A DNA stretch of 64,000 bases, taken from the NCBI GenBank assembly GCA_003116995.1, contig BDSL01000005.1, forward strand, positions 2,120,001 through 2,184,000. Reading direction: 5' to 3'. The translations under genes were made by a program, and so were the position numbers. The DNA comes from Yamagishiella unicocca. Taxonomy: Eukaryota > Chlorophyta > Chlorophyceae > Chlamydomonadales > Volvocaceae. The notes beneath the pieces are model-generated. The model had not been told where the DNA came from. It saw nothing but the letters and a program-made list of their open reading frames with translations, and did no database searches. Below are positions 1 to 11,083 of the stretch, in pieces (the first letter of the stretch is position 1; every line of letters starts with the position of its first letter).

Positions 1-1766
1 GGAATGGCTGGGGCGTGCAGGGGCTTGCTTGGAAAGCTAGGGTGCAAATAAGTGGTCGCTTACTGCAAATAAGTGGTTGAGGAACATTGGTAAGCGCGCC
101 GGCTTCTTCACAGACCGGCCGTGTCTTCTAGCAATGGGCGTCCATAGGTGCTCGTTGCAGCTCCGAGCCGTCATGTGTCCCACCTGAAAGAGCGGACTAA
201 AAGTGGGACTTCATAGGCTGCACATCTGCGCCTCGATGAGCCCAGTAGCCGCGTAGCAAATCACCGCATATATTTAGGTTTGCCTCCGGTTCCCACGAGT
301 CGTACTCAGGACCCGACCCTTCCAACGCATCAAGTACTACCGTACGGCTCGACGCTTCTCCTTTACGCCTTTGTGAAGCAAGATTTGCCCAACAAATGGT
401 TGCTCGCCCCACCTCGCATCAAACAACGCGACTAGGTCTCGGTCCCCTATGGCAGCTGCGTGCCCTCGGGTGGGACAGCGGGTACAATACATTTTTCCAA
501 TTTGGCCACAACACGGCGGATAGGGCCATGCACATCGGGATACAAACTTGGCTCCTTTAACATTTGCCACAAGAACATCGCGCTCATCCTAATTAGGTTA
601 CCCTTGGGGTTGCTCCACAGGGTGTGCTGATGGCTGCATGCAGCAGATTAGGAATGGATGTTACCAGTGGGCTCCAACCGCGGGTTGTCGCGCCCCCTAG
701 CAGGTAAGGTAGGTAACCCCGCGTGCAGACATCAGGACAGCAGTAGGCTCGTGTGCGGGTTCATATTTGTGGTGCCCAGCCTGGGGCGCGACACTGTCAC
801 ATGCATATGCCAGCACTGCCCTTGTGCGGACAGTGGCCACCGGAGCTCAAAGCAAATATGCAAGGAGCTGAGAGTCATACCCTTGCCCAAGGATTGTCTG
901 AACAATGGATAGATGCACTTGGCAACACTGCCGGACGATTGCCCAATGGTTGAATGTGTCGGCATTTCGTTGCGACACCTGCACTCCCTGGGGGCAGGTT
1001 CAGTAGCGCTCAATCTGCCCAAGAAGTCAGGAACACAACGAGCCGTAGGCAATGACATCAGTATTACGGAGCTTTGCCAATAAGCATTACAGTAGGGAGC
1101 AAGTTTGCTCATGCAACCGCCTCCTATGAGCTGTAGCCAAAATCAGGGTAGCTTTGCCGTCTGCCCAGAGGCAAATAAAGGGTTTCAGCAATCGCCACCC
1201 ATTGAGGGTGCGAATCAGGCGTACCAAGTGACCTAGAGCAGCTAGCCGTAGCCTCATGCCGTGCTCCTGGCCAGTACCGGGTGGACCATTCCCAGTAGGG
1301 CTGCATGGGACCCACCTCTCCACCCATATGTGGTTGTGGGCGGTTTCCTTTCGGGTTACTGAACTTACTTTCCTCCCAGGGCCACCCGCTGGCTGGGGAC
1401 AAGCCCGCCGTACATCACCACCGTGGGCCACCACTTCACCCAAGCCGCCAGTGCCCCGCCTAAACGGCTCTAATTATCCGACCAATAACCTTGGTAAGTT
1501 CCGTCCATCAGTAGTACAGGTATGTAGGCAGCGTTGCCGTATCGATGAACATTTGCTTGGCATCTGAGTTATTCCAAGCAGCTGCTCCCAGTCGGCCGCC
1601 ACTAGGCTTCCCATGGCCTCTCACATGACTACACTTCACCATCCCTGCCAAGGTGCGATATCAGGCCCGAAACAACCCATACATCTTTCGAACCGTTGTT
1701 ATCTAGCGGTAGGTAAGCGGCAACAGCAACGGCACCCTTATCAGTCAACCAGCGAGATCACTACCC
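1..1766. other. gene-poor intergenic region
   Basis: No reading frame here has recognisable protein character; all open frames are short and overlap on both strands. The stretch around 1711-1760 (core GTAGGTAAGCGGCAACAGCA) resembles short pieces near 5340 and 12285, so it is probably decayed dispersed repeat. A minus-strand TGTAA at 1087-1091 lies about 680 bases downstream of the stop of the gene at 1767 and could be its polyadenylation signal, which would make the right part of this region 3' UTR. Confidence 0.5.
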
Positions 1767-2647
1767 TTAGCCGCATGCGAAGCGGCAGGGCTGTGGGGGC
1801 AGCATCTCGCCTGTTTCGTAGTCGTGTGTCTCGAACCAATAGTCCACTCTGCCCCAGCCGCAGTCAACCTGCACACCGCCCCAACACATCGGCTCAGGCG
1901 TGGAGTCTGGGCATTCTTGGTCGCGGCAAGTGGAAAAATACGCCCACGTGTTGAAAGCCCAGTACAAGTCCTCCATCCAGATCCGTTGAGCTTCAGCACA
2001 TTGGCAAACACGAGGAGGAGGAGGCGCGCTCGGCGGTGACGACGGAGGCAGCAGCGGCGAGGGTGGCGGCGAGAAGGTACAAATGGGGGGCCGGCCGCCC
2101 GAAAACTCCCACGCCCCATCATTGCAGCAGACCTGGGTGGTGCACTGCAGTGGCATGGGGGGAGGACGGAGGTCGAGTCAGAAAGCTGAGAGTGTCCCCG
2201 ATCATCAATAGTAGCGCCAACAGCATTTTGTAAGTACGTGCAGCACGACGCGCAATGACTCCCGCCCATCATGGCATGGAAGGGGATGGACCCCCAGCAG
2301 GCCCTCCGCCGCCAACGCACCAGCTTCTTGCGCTTGCAAGCGGCGAAGTTTTTGCATTGGATGGCGAAACATGCGGGACCCCGTCCGCCATTGCTGCTGG
2401 CACTGCTGTTGGATTTCTGTCGGCACTCCCTGGTGAAGGGGTGCGTGACGTTTGATGAGCGCACGACGATGTCGTCCGAAAGCAGGAGCTGTAGGGTGTC
2501 CAGCGAGCAGCCGGCCTTACGGGCCGGCCGGGGCGGCCTTCGCTCCTTAGCTCCTGCAGCACGCCCTGCAGATGCGATGCCCACCAGGGTGCTGGCCAGC
2601 ATCACCAACGCCAGCGTCACAGGTAGGCGTGACTTCATGGAAACCAT
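1767..2647 (-). CDS. secreted proline-rich, cysteine-rich glycoprotein-like protein, copy A (2 exons)
   Basis: Two exons on the minus strand, 2647-2321 and 2144-1767, join in phase 0 (donor GTGCGT, acceptor CTGCAG) to give 234 residues. The N-terminus starts [10 protein letters not shown] and continues as a hydrophobic signal peptide to about residue 28. A basic PPRPARK stretch and a Cys-containing region with N-glycosylation sequons (residues about 47-108) follow. A short PPPSP / PPSSPPS linker then leads to a C-terminal domain of about 80 residues rich in Cys and Trp ([21 protein letters not shown]). It is a clear paralogue of the plus-strand gene at 9816, sharing exon structure, signal peptide and C-terminal motifs, but lacks that gene's long heptapeptide array. 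The architecture suits an extracellular-matrix hydroxyproline-rich glycoprotein of the volvocine type. I do not recognise the C-terminal domain as a pherophorin domain. The ATG was chosen because it aligns with the paralogue; a longer open frame upstream is not supported. Confidence 0.75.
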
Positions 2648-3744
2648 TGCCCCTGATCCTGGTGTTGGCGGTGGTCGCGATAGGGGGTCGAGGTAGGAAA
2701 ATAGGTCAGGTGCGCCGTTAGTGAGGTATTGGGGTAGATCAACAGATTTCTGTCCTGCCGAAAGCAGGAAAGTCGCATTTTCGCGCGATTCAGTCGGTGA
2801 TCGTGTCACTTTCAGGTGTTCATACGTACAAAGGCGCCATCATGCAGTCCCAGCTGGCACGTAGGCGCCAGCTCCCCTGGGACGCCAATACGTTTCCGGT
2901 ACTCAAACCGAGCTGACCAAATAGCTGCCCAACATGTCGCTGTACCCATGGTTAGGTTCCATCATGGTTATTATTAACTCGAGGATCTCCTAATGAGCAG
3001 ACAACGTGGAGGAACTAGCCAGGTAGGTAGGCGAACTTTGGTCGGGCCGGCGCAGCCAGATCCTTCCATTCAATAGGCTTCGGATACGCTTATTCCATCT
3101 GTCTCGTCAGATGACTCACAAAGTGTCCTCAGAGCTTGTCCAGCTGTGTCCCGTTGTCGCCCAGCAGCGCAGCGCACTTCCAATGGCTATAACGGCGTTG
3201 TAACCGATCACTAGGTGCTGCTTACAAGGATAACCTAAGATGCAACACCTTCGGCAATAGCGCTATGTACGCAAAAGAGGGTTCATATGTCTCTCTTTCT
3301 ATGCAATATGTTATATAGCAAAATGAGCAACAGGCTCTTTTTATACCAACGAATGTTGCCTCGATACACAATGCGTGACATCCTACCATTCCTACCATGT
3401 AACTGCCTGTTTGCCGTACCTAATCGTAAGCCCCTGAAACGGGGAAGGCGCATCGAAGTTAACAGGTGACGATGTATAAACTCAACGAATAGGTGACAAA
3501 TTTGTTTCATGCAACAGTGCAAGCACATAGGGAAAGTTGAACAGATTCAGGCAAGGAAAAACCGACGCCGGGAGCCGTTGGTGGCGCCGTGTGGCGCTCA
3601 TTTCTTGAGCGGCGTCCACGGTTGCCAAGACATGCCAGCTACATTGTCGGGATATATTTCTTATTATCCTTTGTGCAATGCATTGGATGACGGAACGATA
3701 GCTCGTCTGGGTCTTAGGGGCTCCAAAATCCAACGGACTTGTAA
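2648..3744. other. intergenic region, no gene seen
   Basis: About 1.1 kb without a credible coding exon. It should contain the promoter of the minus-strand gene ending at 2647; no clear TATA element was found. Base composition is more AT-rich than the gene-dense right half of the window. Confidence 0.45.
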
Positions 3745-3753
3745 TTAATCAAC

Positions 3754-3927
3754 GGCACAGGCACGCTAGGGGAACTTGCGAGTGACGTACTTGGACGATG
3801 TGTGAGAGAATCTTTCTTTCTCAATCCTTTGTGTCTTGTAATTCTAAAAATAGCCAGATGGAGCTTGCAACAAGCTAAGAAGGCTAATGAAAAACGCGCC
3901 GCATTTCATGGCGAGTTACAAGGGAAT
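3754..3927 (+). repeat. left terminal inverted repeat of the element
   Basis: This 174-base arm pairs with 4615-4789 in inverted orientation. The match ends at the sequence AGGGAAT, beyond which the two sides diverge. Confidence 0.85.
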
Positions 3928-4187
3928 AGGGGTGTTTCTATGAATTTTGGTTTCGGGCAATCCTACTTCGTACAAATTGTGGCGTAGGAACCGTACAAGG
4001 CACTGTTTCCATGGGAGCGCGGAACCAACCTGAAACCAAAGGATTCTTTGCGTCGTTGTTAAACCCGTACGTTACCACTATTATAAAAAGAATTTGTAAC
4101 TGAATCTTCCGACTGTGCCGCGGCAAGTATTGGTACTCTTGGCAAGCATGCCGCCGACTATCCAGGAGGCAATGGCCATGCTTTTCA

Positions 4188-4415
4188 TTGCATCAATATA
4201 CACTTCAGATGCTCTCGGTATTACTCTTCTGTATGGGCGGCTTCTCCTTAGCTATGCAGGCCGCCGTGATGGTGCTCACAGTGTTATCGGACGACGAGGA
4301 TGAGGAGGAATGGCTACCGTGGACGTTGACGATACCCAAACCAGCAGCCGTGGGGCAATTAAGTAATCATCATAGTCCTCCGATGCACATTCTAAGAAAA
4401 ATCCCAGGCTCTTGA
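4188..4415 (+). CDS. small ORF inside the transposon, uncertain
   Basis: A 75-codon frame within the element encodes a hydrophobic stretch followed by an acidic run (VLSDDEDEEEWLPWT). It is the only frame in the interior with some protein character and could be a remnant of a transposase N-terminus or a captured exon. No catalytic motif is present, it is short, and it may be chance. Confidence 0.2.
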   Translation: MHQYTLQMLSVLLFCMGGFSLAMQAAVMVLTVLSDDEDEEEWLPWTLTIPKPAAVGQLSNHHSPPMHILRKIPGS

Positions 4416-4614
4416 AATATGCTATTCATATTCCTTCTTGTTCTCCTGGCTTCCGGACATAGGGCTGGATGGCGACTATACTTGCACACGGTACGTCAGG
4501 GAGACAAGACAAGCACGCTTTGCTAAGCCTTTCATAACCATTCACATGCAAATTTTAAATACTCTTACATCAACAAATATACTTTACGATATCCAATGAA
4601 TGCGTCTTCCCGCC

Positions 4615-4789
4615 ATTCCCTTGTAACTCGCCATGAAATGCGGCGCGTTTTTCATTAGCCTTCTTAGCTTGTTGCAAGCTCCATCTGGCTATTTTTAGAA
4701 TTACAAGACACAAAGGATTGAGAAAGAAAGGTTCTCTCACACATCGTCCAAGTACGTCACTCGCAAGTTCCCCCTAGCGTGCCGTTCTC
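4615..4789 (-). repeat. right terminal inverted repeat of the element
   Basis: This 175-base arm is the inverted partner of 3754-3927. It is immediately followed by the second copy of TTAATCAAC. Confidence 0.85.
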
Positions 4790-4798
4790 TTAATCAAC

Positions 4799-6594
4799 CA
4801 TTCAATCACTGCGGAGCTGGCGTATATGCCATAACTGCCGTAGTTAGATAACGCCAGTCACAAGTTGGTGGCAGCAGTCAGTATGATGAGTTGACTGCAA
4901 TAATGTCGCCTGTCGAGAGGAGTGCGAAGCCGTATGTGGACCCGAACGAACGCCTCTATTCCTTATTAAATAAAACATGGAGTTGCATCGTTGTCGCCAA
5001 TGAGGAATGCCGCATGCATCTCAGCCATTAAGCGGTATTTTTGTCGGCACCTAGGCGCCAAGACTCTCTCCCGTTACCTCAGACGGCATTCTGTTCTGGT
5101 ACTGCATGTTCTAGTCTATATTATGAGGGCATTTGATTGTTGATTGTGATGTGATTGTGATAAGACTTTGCTGCTGCGCTGGTCCGACACGCCCTGACAC
5201 GGCACCATGTCCTCAGAAATCGGTCCGGACCAGCAAATTTGCCCCTATCACGCCCAGAAGAACGGAAACCCGAAATTTACTCGGCACCTCCATGGGCATG
5301 ACAAGTCTGGAACAGCAGACACGATCGTGGTAATGGACCGTAGGCAAGCGGCAACAGCATGCATGGACACGACATGGCTGTCATGCCCTAGCGCCGGCAT
5401 ATTCGATGCGCGGGCATTAGTCGTGGTTGTTTCGGTGCGAACAGTACGGCTGTGAATCCGTGTCGTCCGGGTCCGGGGCTGCTTGGCTCGCCAGCAGGGC
5501 TCGCCTACCAGCTTATTCGCCTGCGGTCCGTTGGGCCCATTGCAGCGTGCGATGTTCTGTCCGTGTGTGCAAACTGTACCCTCGCCACGCACGACACTGC
5601 AGAACGGGCAGCAGGCGGCGACAACCTCCGCCAAAACCATTCCCCATGTTGGTAGTACGTACAGTATTACAGTGGGTTCCAGACAAAATTGCAGAGCCCC
5701 TTTGGTGCTGCACAGGAGACGCAGCCCCTGATGCACAGCGCACGCCAAATGATCCGCAACCACAAGCGGGAATGGACGCGGCGTTCCAAACAGGCAGAGA
5801 ATGATCGCAGCGCTCCAAACAGGCACCTGCTCCGACGGGCAGAAGCTATACCGTAGCTAAGCCTTAATAGGTAGAAAGCTGGAGATTAGCGCATTGGGCT
5901 GACTTGCATGATATGCACTCGCCATGTATGTACTCACAGTTGACCTTGACCACCGAGTCGCTAAGAGCTCAGCTTTGGCTTCGCCGCAGCTTCCCCTGGC
6001 GCGATATGATGGATGGCACTGGATGGCACGCACGGGCACGGGCACTGGAAGGCACCTTGATGGCACTGGCACGGGAGGGCACGGGCAACCCGCATTATTG
6101 AGGCTTATACGTGTTGTCCTTTACCAGTGAGATCACCTGCACGTCGATATAAAGTATGAACTGACAGCAGGTGAAAGCGTTATCCATTACCTGCCATTAC
6201 ACAATCCAAGTCAAGTTGAGTGACCGCGGTCATTCGTTACCGATTGCCCTCGCCATCGCGAAGCCGCTTTGCTGCTGGCTGCTAGCTGACTTCCTATCTT
6301 CATAGTTCAGTCGGGTGAGTCGTTCGACGCCTCGCTATGCTACGCATCGCTCGACTTCCGCTCGATGGCAGCATGCGGTCCGTCAGGTATGTAGCTAGGC
6401 CGTCTCACCAAGCCAAGTCCGCCGTCGCATTACTTCAAAAATTCCAGAATCACGTTCTTAAAACCCTTCGGGTCGCTGGATGGCGCCTAGAGGCTTGCAC
6501 CTGCTGGCCACGGATACTCAATGCAGCACGCATGCGGTATCGGCAATCGGGCCATGCGCGCGCTCCTTTGTTTCGTATATATTATGAGGAGCTT
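4799..6594. other. intergenic, degenerate repeats, no gene
   Basis: No supported coding exon. There is a short tandem of GGCAC-type units around 6015-6080. A duplicated phrase GCG(T/C)TCCAAACAGGCA occurs at about 5784-5825. The minus-strand stretch 5645-5697 resembles sequences at 11872-11935 and 28195-28250 (see findings). The overall appearance is of decayed mobile DNA. Confidence 0.4.
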
Positions 6595-7370
6595 TAAAGT
6601 GTCCAGCGAGCAGCCAGCTTCACAAGGCGCCCTGGGTGGCTTTGCCCGCTTCGCCTGCTGCTGCGTTTCGAGGCGGCATCCCTATGGCAGTCAAATCCTC
6701 GTACTAGGCTAATAACGAGGGTTACGAGGGCTATTAAGAAGTTAGAGGTTGTATAGTCGTTCCTTAGGTCCGAACTCCTAACCTCATAACCGATTAAGGG
6801 GGCTCATAATAGGATACGACTGTCTTAATGGTCTCTTACGACGCTATGGGGTCAGATTGCCTATGGTTGTCTATACAGGTCTAAAGGCTGTTAGGAGTCC
6901 TAACCTCGTAAGACATTATAAGGCGAGTATAAGGCGAGGAATGCATTCCTGCAGATGCGATTCCGACCAGGGCGCTGGCCAGCATCAACAACGCCAGCGT
7001 CACGGATAGGCGCGACGTGATCTGGCGGTGGACCCGGTGTTTCGTCACCCAAAGCCAAAATTTCACAACATGCAGCGCAAGAAGCTGGCACGTTTGCTGC
7101 GTGAGGCCTGGGGGAGTGTCCTTCCATGCCATGGTGGGCGGGAGTCGTTGCGTGTCGTGCTGCCCAGTGCTGCCCCGCCCGCGTAAGCAGTTCACTGGGT
7201 GCGCTGAAGCTATCAGTGTTGTCAATGATCGAAACGACAATCGTCTCACTACACAACGCGCCATCCTTCCTCGCCCTCCGTCCTCCCCCCATGCCACTGC
7301 AGTGCATCACCCAGGTCTGCTGCAATGATGGGACGTTGGAGTTTTTGGGCGGCCGTGTTGCTCGAAACAC
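6595..7370. pseudogene. rearranged pseudogene of the secreted proline-rich family
   Basis: Pieces of the family gene seen at 1767 and 9816 lie here out of order. On the minus strand, 6950-7020 encodes the signal-peptide core ([18 protein letters not shown]) and 6595-6690 encodes the following region (PPRAPCEAGCSLDTLK). Between them sit about 260 unrelated bases. On the plus strand, 7050-7370 matches the end of exon 1, the intron and the start of exon 2 (PLQCITQVCCNDGT), with no signal peptide attached. The 5' half has therefore been inverted relative to the 3' half, and the cysteine-rich C-terminal domain is missing. No functional product is possible from this arrangement. Confidence 0.75.
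6691..6949. mobile_element. AT-richer insertion inside the pseudogene, type unknown
   Basis: These about 260 bases interrupt the inverted exon-1 fragment between the signal-peptide part and the proline-rich part. They contain imperfect inverted phrases near the ends (TTACGAGG and CTTACGAGG on opposite strands) and the repeated word CCTAACCTC. A short non-autonomous transposon is plausible, but a target duplication was not clear. Confidence 0.35.
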
Positions 7371-7379
7371 CAGAACCAG

Positions 7380-7628
7380 ATGCACCAGACCAAACGCAAC
7401 GTTGGCCCGGCAGGTGGACCCACGGCGTTAGTTGGTCTAGTCGTTGTGTTGCTGTTAGCACTAGACACACGGGAGGGATCCCGACCAAGGCGAGAGGAAG
7501 AGCTGCTTCCAATGCTTGATGCATGCCCCGATCAGGCGCTGTTGGGACCTGCCGGAAGCACGGTGCAGGATGCCGCAATGAGCCGCAACACGGAGCAGCC
7601 GGCTATCCCCATGGGCAGCCCCGTTTGA
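7380..7628 (+). CDS. hypothetical small ORF with one membrane-like segment
   Basis: An 82-codon frame just downstream of the pseudogene reads MHQTKRNVGP, then a hydrophobic run (ALVGLVVVLLLAL), then a polar tail. It could be the last exon of a membrane protein or a chance frame. There is no paralogue in the window, no clear splice context, and neighbouring DNA is degenerate. Confidence 0.18.
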   Translation: MHQTKRNVGPAGGPTALVGLVVVLLLALDTREGSRPRREEELLPMLDACPDQALLGPAGSTVQDAAMSRNTEQPAIPMGSPV

Positions 7629-9815
7629 TGGCCCGAACACGCCCGGATCACTAACACCATGTGGACTAATACTCAGCGAAACCTGCATGCTTGATGTTCA
7701 GCAGAGCTTGGTCGCTGGAGATGTCACTACGACTGCTACGACTAAAACGGAACAAAGGGCGCCCACCTGTTCCTGGGCGGCCACTTGCATGCGCTCACTC
7801 GTCGCAGCCGGAGCGCGCATGATTTCGCTTTACTATTTGTTTCCTGGTGGCCCTAACCACATACGATGCGCTTCTTTGCCCCTTGACGCCCGTGGTATTG
7901 CAGCCGTACCGCATGCTGAGACCCTAATCCCTCTCCCATCTCACAAGCAAGTTCTCGCCCTTTAAGCCCATAATTTTATGGTTCTGTGCTCCGCGTCTGT
8001 GCCCTCTTCGCCCGTCTGGTTGCTCGCTCTGGATTCCGGGCTCACTCGGTGGCTTCGCTGCGCTTCCTCTGATTTATGTAGGTTATGTTTCGCTTCAAAC
8101 GGTATAAGGGCGTCCTTGCATGTTGTACAATCTAAATCTTGCTGGGTGCTTGAGCTGGGCTGTCGTTCTCGGCCACCGTTGAAGTCGTGGCCGTTGCCTG
8201 TCACGAACCGCTCTAGCTACTCATAGCGCCGTAACAGCATATCCGAACTAACGTATCGATGGCCTCGGCTGCGCAATCCTGTGCTTCGTTCGCATTCCGC
8301 CGCACCAGCTGGCACTGCCGCCTTGCGACACCACTACCCAGGTTGGCAGCACTTGGAGCCAGGGGCGGGTCATAAAAGCGCTCGGCTCCTTTCAGTGTTG
8401 GCTCAGCGCTCACCGCGCACACAACACTAGCGGCTTCTTCGGCTCCGTTACCTTTGCAGCCTATGCTAATTTAATTCGCAATTCCATTATTTTTCCCGTC
8501 CTCGCTCTTGCCCACAATTCAACCATGGCCAGTCTGGATGCGTTTAGCGTTTTCAACCGTGTGCCCGGTCCACTGTCGGTCCTACTAGGACTCAATCAGT
8601 TGTTGCCTTCTGTGTCCCTGCTTATAACCGATGCCCATGGACTGTCGCGTGCGTTTGGGCCGGACAGGGGCTTATAAGCAGTCAACCATCAGGCCCGTTA
8701 TCGCAGTCCATTACCTCCTGGGTCTTACGAGCCTTAAGCTTGTAGTTATCAATCAACCAGGCCCGCTGGCAGTGCTCTGCCCTCTCTGCACAATCCGACC
8801 CACACACGCGCCAATCTGGCGCGGTTCCGCCTTGCACGTACGGCATGTCGAGCTTCCCGTACCGTGCCTGCCCGTTTCCTTGCCCCCACCTCCCTACACG
8901 CCCTGATACGTCACCGCCACTCATTCGCTGCCGCAAAGGGCCTCGTGGCGCTGTGGAAAGTCGTTCAGAGGCCCCCCCTTTTGGTCCTCTGAGCTGTCCA
9001 CCGTGCATGCGGGCCTGATGTGACCCATTCCACGATTGTACCCCCATTGCTTTTCCACCGCCACGCCTTACTATTTTCATCGAGCATCACCAGAAAATTT
9101 TGCATTCTGTGTGCCCCGCCTGTGCGTGCCCTTATTGCAGCACGTTACAGCCCGCCTGTGAGCCCGCTCCGGAATTGCTTGCAGCCTGACGCGACCTGAC
9201 GTTCTGGCCTCGCTGCGCTTCGTCCACTTCGCAAAGGTATCTTCCATGCTTGCTCACGCAGGTATACCTTGCATGCTGTGGGGAACCTTCACTAAAAAAA
9301 CGCCCCAACACTGGTGCGCTGTATCAGCCAGCGACAGTAATCACTAGGGGACCAGCCTAGTGGGGACTACATGGTTGCGGAAAGTGGTTGCGGATAGCGC
9401 CGAATTGTTTGTGAGCGTAACAATGGTTGATCAGCCCGTTACACTCTTCTCCCAACTTGTCGTAGCATCGCGCAACACCGACACTCGGTGTTGCGCTGAA
9501 AGCGCGCGCGCGCGCGCAGCCGCGCCCCCGCTGTACGGTTTTCCTGCCTGGCAGCCTGGGGCTGACAGCTACCGCGCAGCTGCCAGCGCAGCACTCAAGT
9601 CTTGCCTGTCAGAGAGATGTGATGCAATACTACAAAGAAACATATAATACAGCAATAAGCAGTCGAGACGTAGGGCCCAGCTGCTCACGAAATGTACGTG
9701 CCGACGATGGGGCTTGATAAGCTGTCCGTACAGGCTGCTGTGCTAGGGCCGCACTTTTTAAACGCCGCGCAAATCCCTTCCTCTTCATTCTCCACCACCA
9801 CCAGGATCAGGCGCA
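7629..9815. other. intergenic region with hairpin and CG-dinucleotide run
   Basis: Nothing coding was recognised. A perfect 11-bp stem with a 3-base loop (CGCAACACCGA / TCGGTGTTGCG) occupies 9471-9495 and is followed at about 9501-9517 by an alternating GC run. The rest resembles unannotated repeat. The final 100 bases should hold the promoter and 5' UTR of the gene starting at 9816; TTTTTAAA near 9756 is a weak TATA-like candidate. Confidence 0.4.
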
Positions 9816-11083
9816 ATGGTCTCCATGAAGTCGCGCCTACCTGTGACGCTGGCGTTGTTGATGCTGGCCAGCACCCTGGTCGGAATCGCATCTGCAGGGC
9901 GAGCCGCCTCGGGCACGCAGCCGAAGCGATCAAAGCCGCCCCGGCCGCCCCCGAAAGCCGGCTGCTCGCTGGACGCTCTACAGCTCCTGCTTTCGGACGG
10001 CATCGTCGTGCGCCCCGAACTTACACACGTGTCTCCAAGCAAGTGCCCACCTAGCGCCAGCAACTCCACCAATCATGGCGGCCCTGGTGCCCTGTGCGCC
10101 GCCGTACAGTGCAAGAACATGACGATCTGCAAGACTAGGAAGCTGGTAGGTGCGGGAAGGCGAGCGCGTTACGTGGGGGTTCGCCTTTCGTGAGATGCGT
10201 TTCGTTGGCCGTGTGGAATGACTTTGCCTTTCATTCGATTCGAGGCGAGGAACGAACCACGTGCACATGCATGCGGTGGCATTGCCGCTGCTGCTGGCGA
10301 TTGTTGGGTCTGACCCGACCTCCCTCCATCCCTCCCTTGCCCCTGCTCCCGTCCATTTCATCCCTGTCGTCGCTGCAGTGCACTGCACAGGCCTGGTGCA
10401 AGAACGGTGTCTGGAAGTTTTCGCGCGGCGGGCCTCCCACGTGCTTCCCACCGCCACCACCGTCGCCGTCACCTGTGGCACCGTCGCCGTCAGCTGTGGC
10501 ACCGTCGCCGTCACCTGTGGCACCGTCGCCGTCACCTGTGGCACCGTCGCCGTCAGCTGTGGCACCGTCGCCGTCACCTGTGGCACCGTCGCCGTCACCT
10601 GTGGCACCGTCGCCGTCACCTGTGGCACCGTCGCCGTCACCTGTGGCACCGTCGCCGTCACCTGTGGCACCGTCGCCGTCACCTGTGGCACCGTCGCCGT
10701 CACCTGTGGCACCGTCGCCGTCACCTGTGGCACCGTCGCCATCACCTGTGGCACCGTCGCCATCACCAGTGGCACCGTCGCCGTCAACAGTGGCACTGCG
10801 GTCCCCGTATCCTCCGTCTTCCCCTCCTCCTGCTCCTCCGTGCGGCTGTGCTGAGCTACAGAGAGCCCTCCAGGGAGGATACTCCGCCTACAACACGTGG
10901 CAGATTGACATCTGCAAGGACCCCGCCTGTCCTGACGCGACGCCTGAGCCGATGTGTTGGGGCCTCGTGTTAGTTGACTGCGGCTGGATCAAATCGGTCT
11001 ACTGGTTTGGCGCGGCTGACTACGAGGACGGCGAGGGATTCCTCCCGCCGCAGCCCTGCGCCTTGGCATGCGTCTTTGATTAG
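9816..11083 (+). CDS. secreted proline-rich glycoprotein-like protein with heptapeptide array, copy B (2 exons)
   Basis: Exons 9816-10145 and 10379-11083 join in phase 0 (donor GTAGGT, acceptor GCTGCAG) to give 344 residues. The signal peptide is [20 protein letters not shown] and onward, with likely cleavage near residue 27. A PPRPPPK segment and a Cys-containing domain with N-x-S/T sites end exon 1. Exon 2 opens with [12 protein letters not shown], then runs into about 16 tandem copies of the heptapeptide PSPSPVA (variants PSPSAVA). It ends in an 80-residue Cys/Trp domain ([30 protein letters not shown]). SPSP-type runs are typical substrates for prolyl hydroxylation and arabinosylation in algal walls, so a rod-and-heads matrix protein is likely (inference). 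It is paralogous to 1767-2647; the start ATG is conserved between them. Confidence 0.8.
10440..10797 (+). repeat. 21-bp coding minisatellite (PSPSPVA array)
   Basis: About 16 head-to-tail units of 21 bases (core CCGTCGCCGTCACCTGTGGCA) lie within exon 2 of the secreted glycoprotein gene. The unit length is a multiple of three and lacks stops in other frames, which explains the long overlapping frames on both strands here. The paralogue at 1767 has no such array, so it expanded or was lost after duplication. Confidence 0.9.

Larger units (their letters stand above)
3754..4789. mobile_element. non-autonomous DNA transposon with about 174-bp terminal inverted repeats (Mutator-like candidate)
   Basis: The left arm 3754-3927 is nearly identical to the reverse complement of 4615-4789, differing by a few substitutions, one extra G and the outermost bases. 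Both ends carry GGCACGCTAGG in the same register. The 9-base sequence TTAATCAAC directly flanks both sides (3745-3753 and 4790-4798), as expected for a target-site duplication. Long inverted repeats with a 9-bp duplication fit Mutator-like elements. A TTAA-targeting element (piggyBac or Kolobok type) is an alternative, because TTAA lies within the duplicated sequence and the inner bases AACGGCAC also match between arms. No transposase is recognisable in the 690-base interior. The near-identity of the arms suggests fairly recent insertion. Confidence 0.8.

Noticed and set aside
9978..10796. 272-codon minus-strand frame with TATVPQV repeats
   Set aside because: Antisense shadow of the 21-base PSPSPVA array in the secreted glycoprotein gene.
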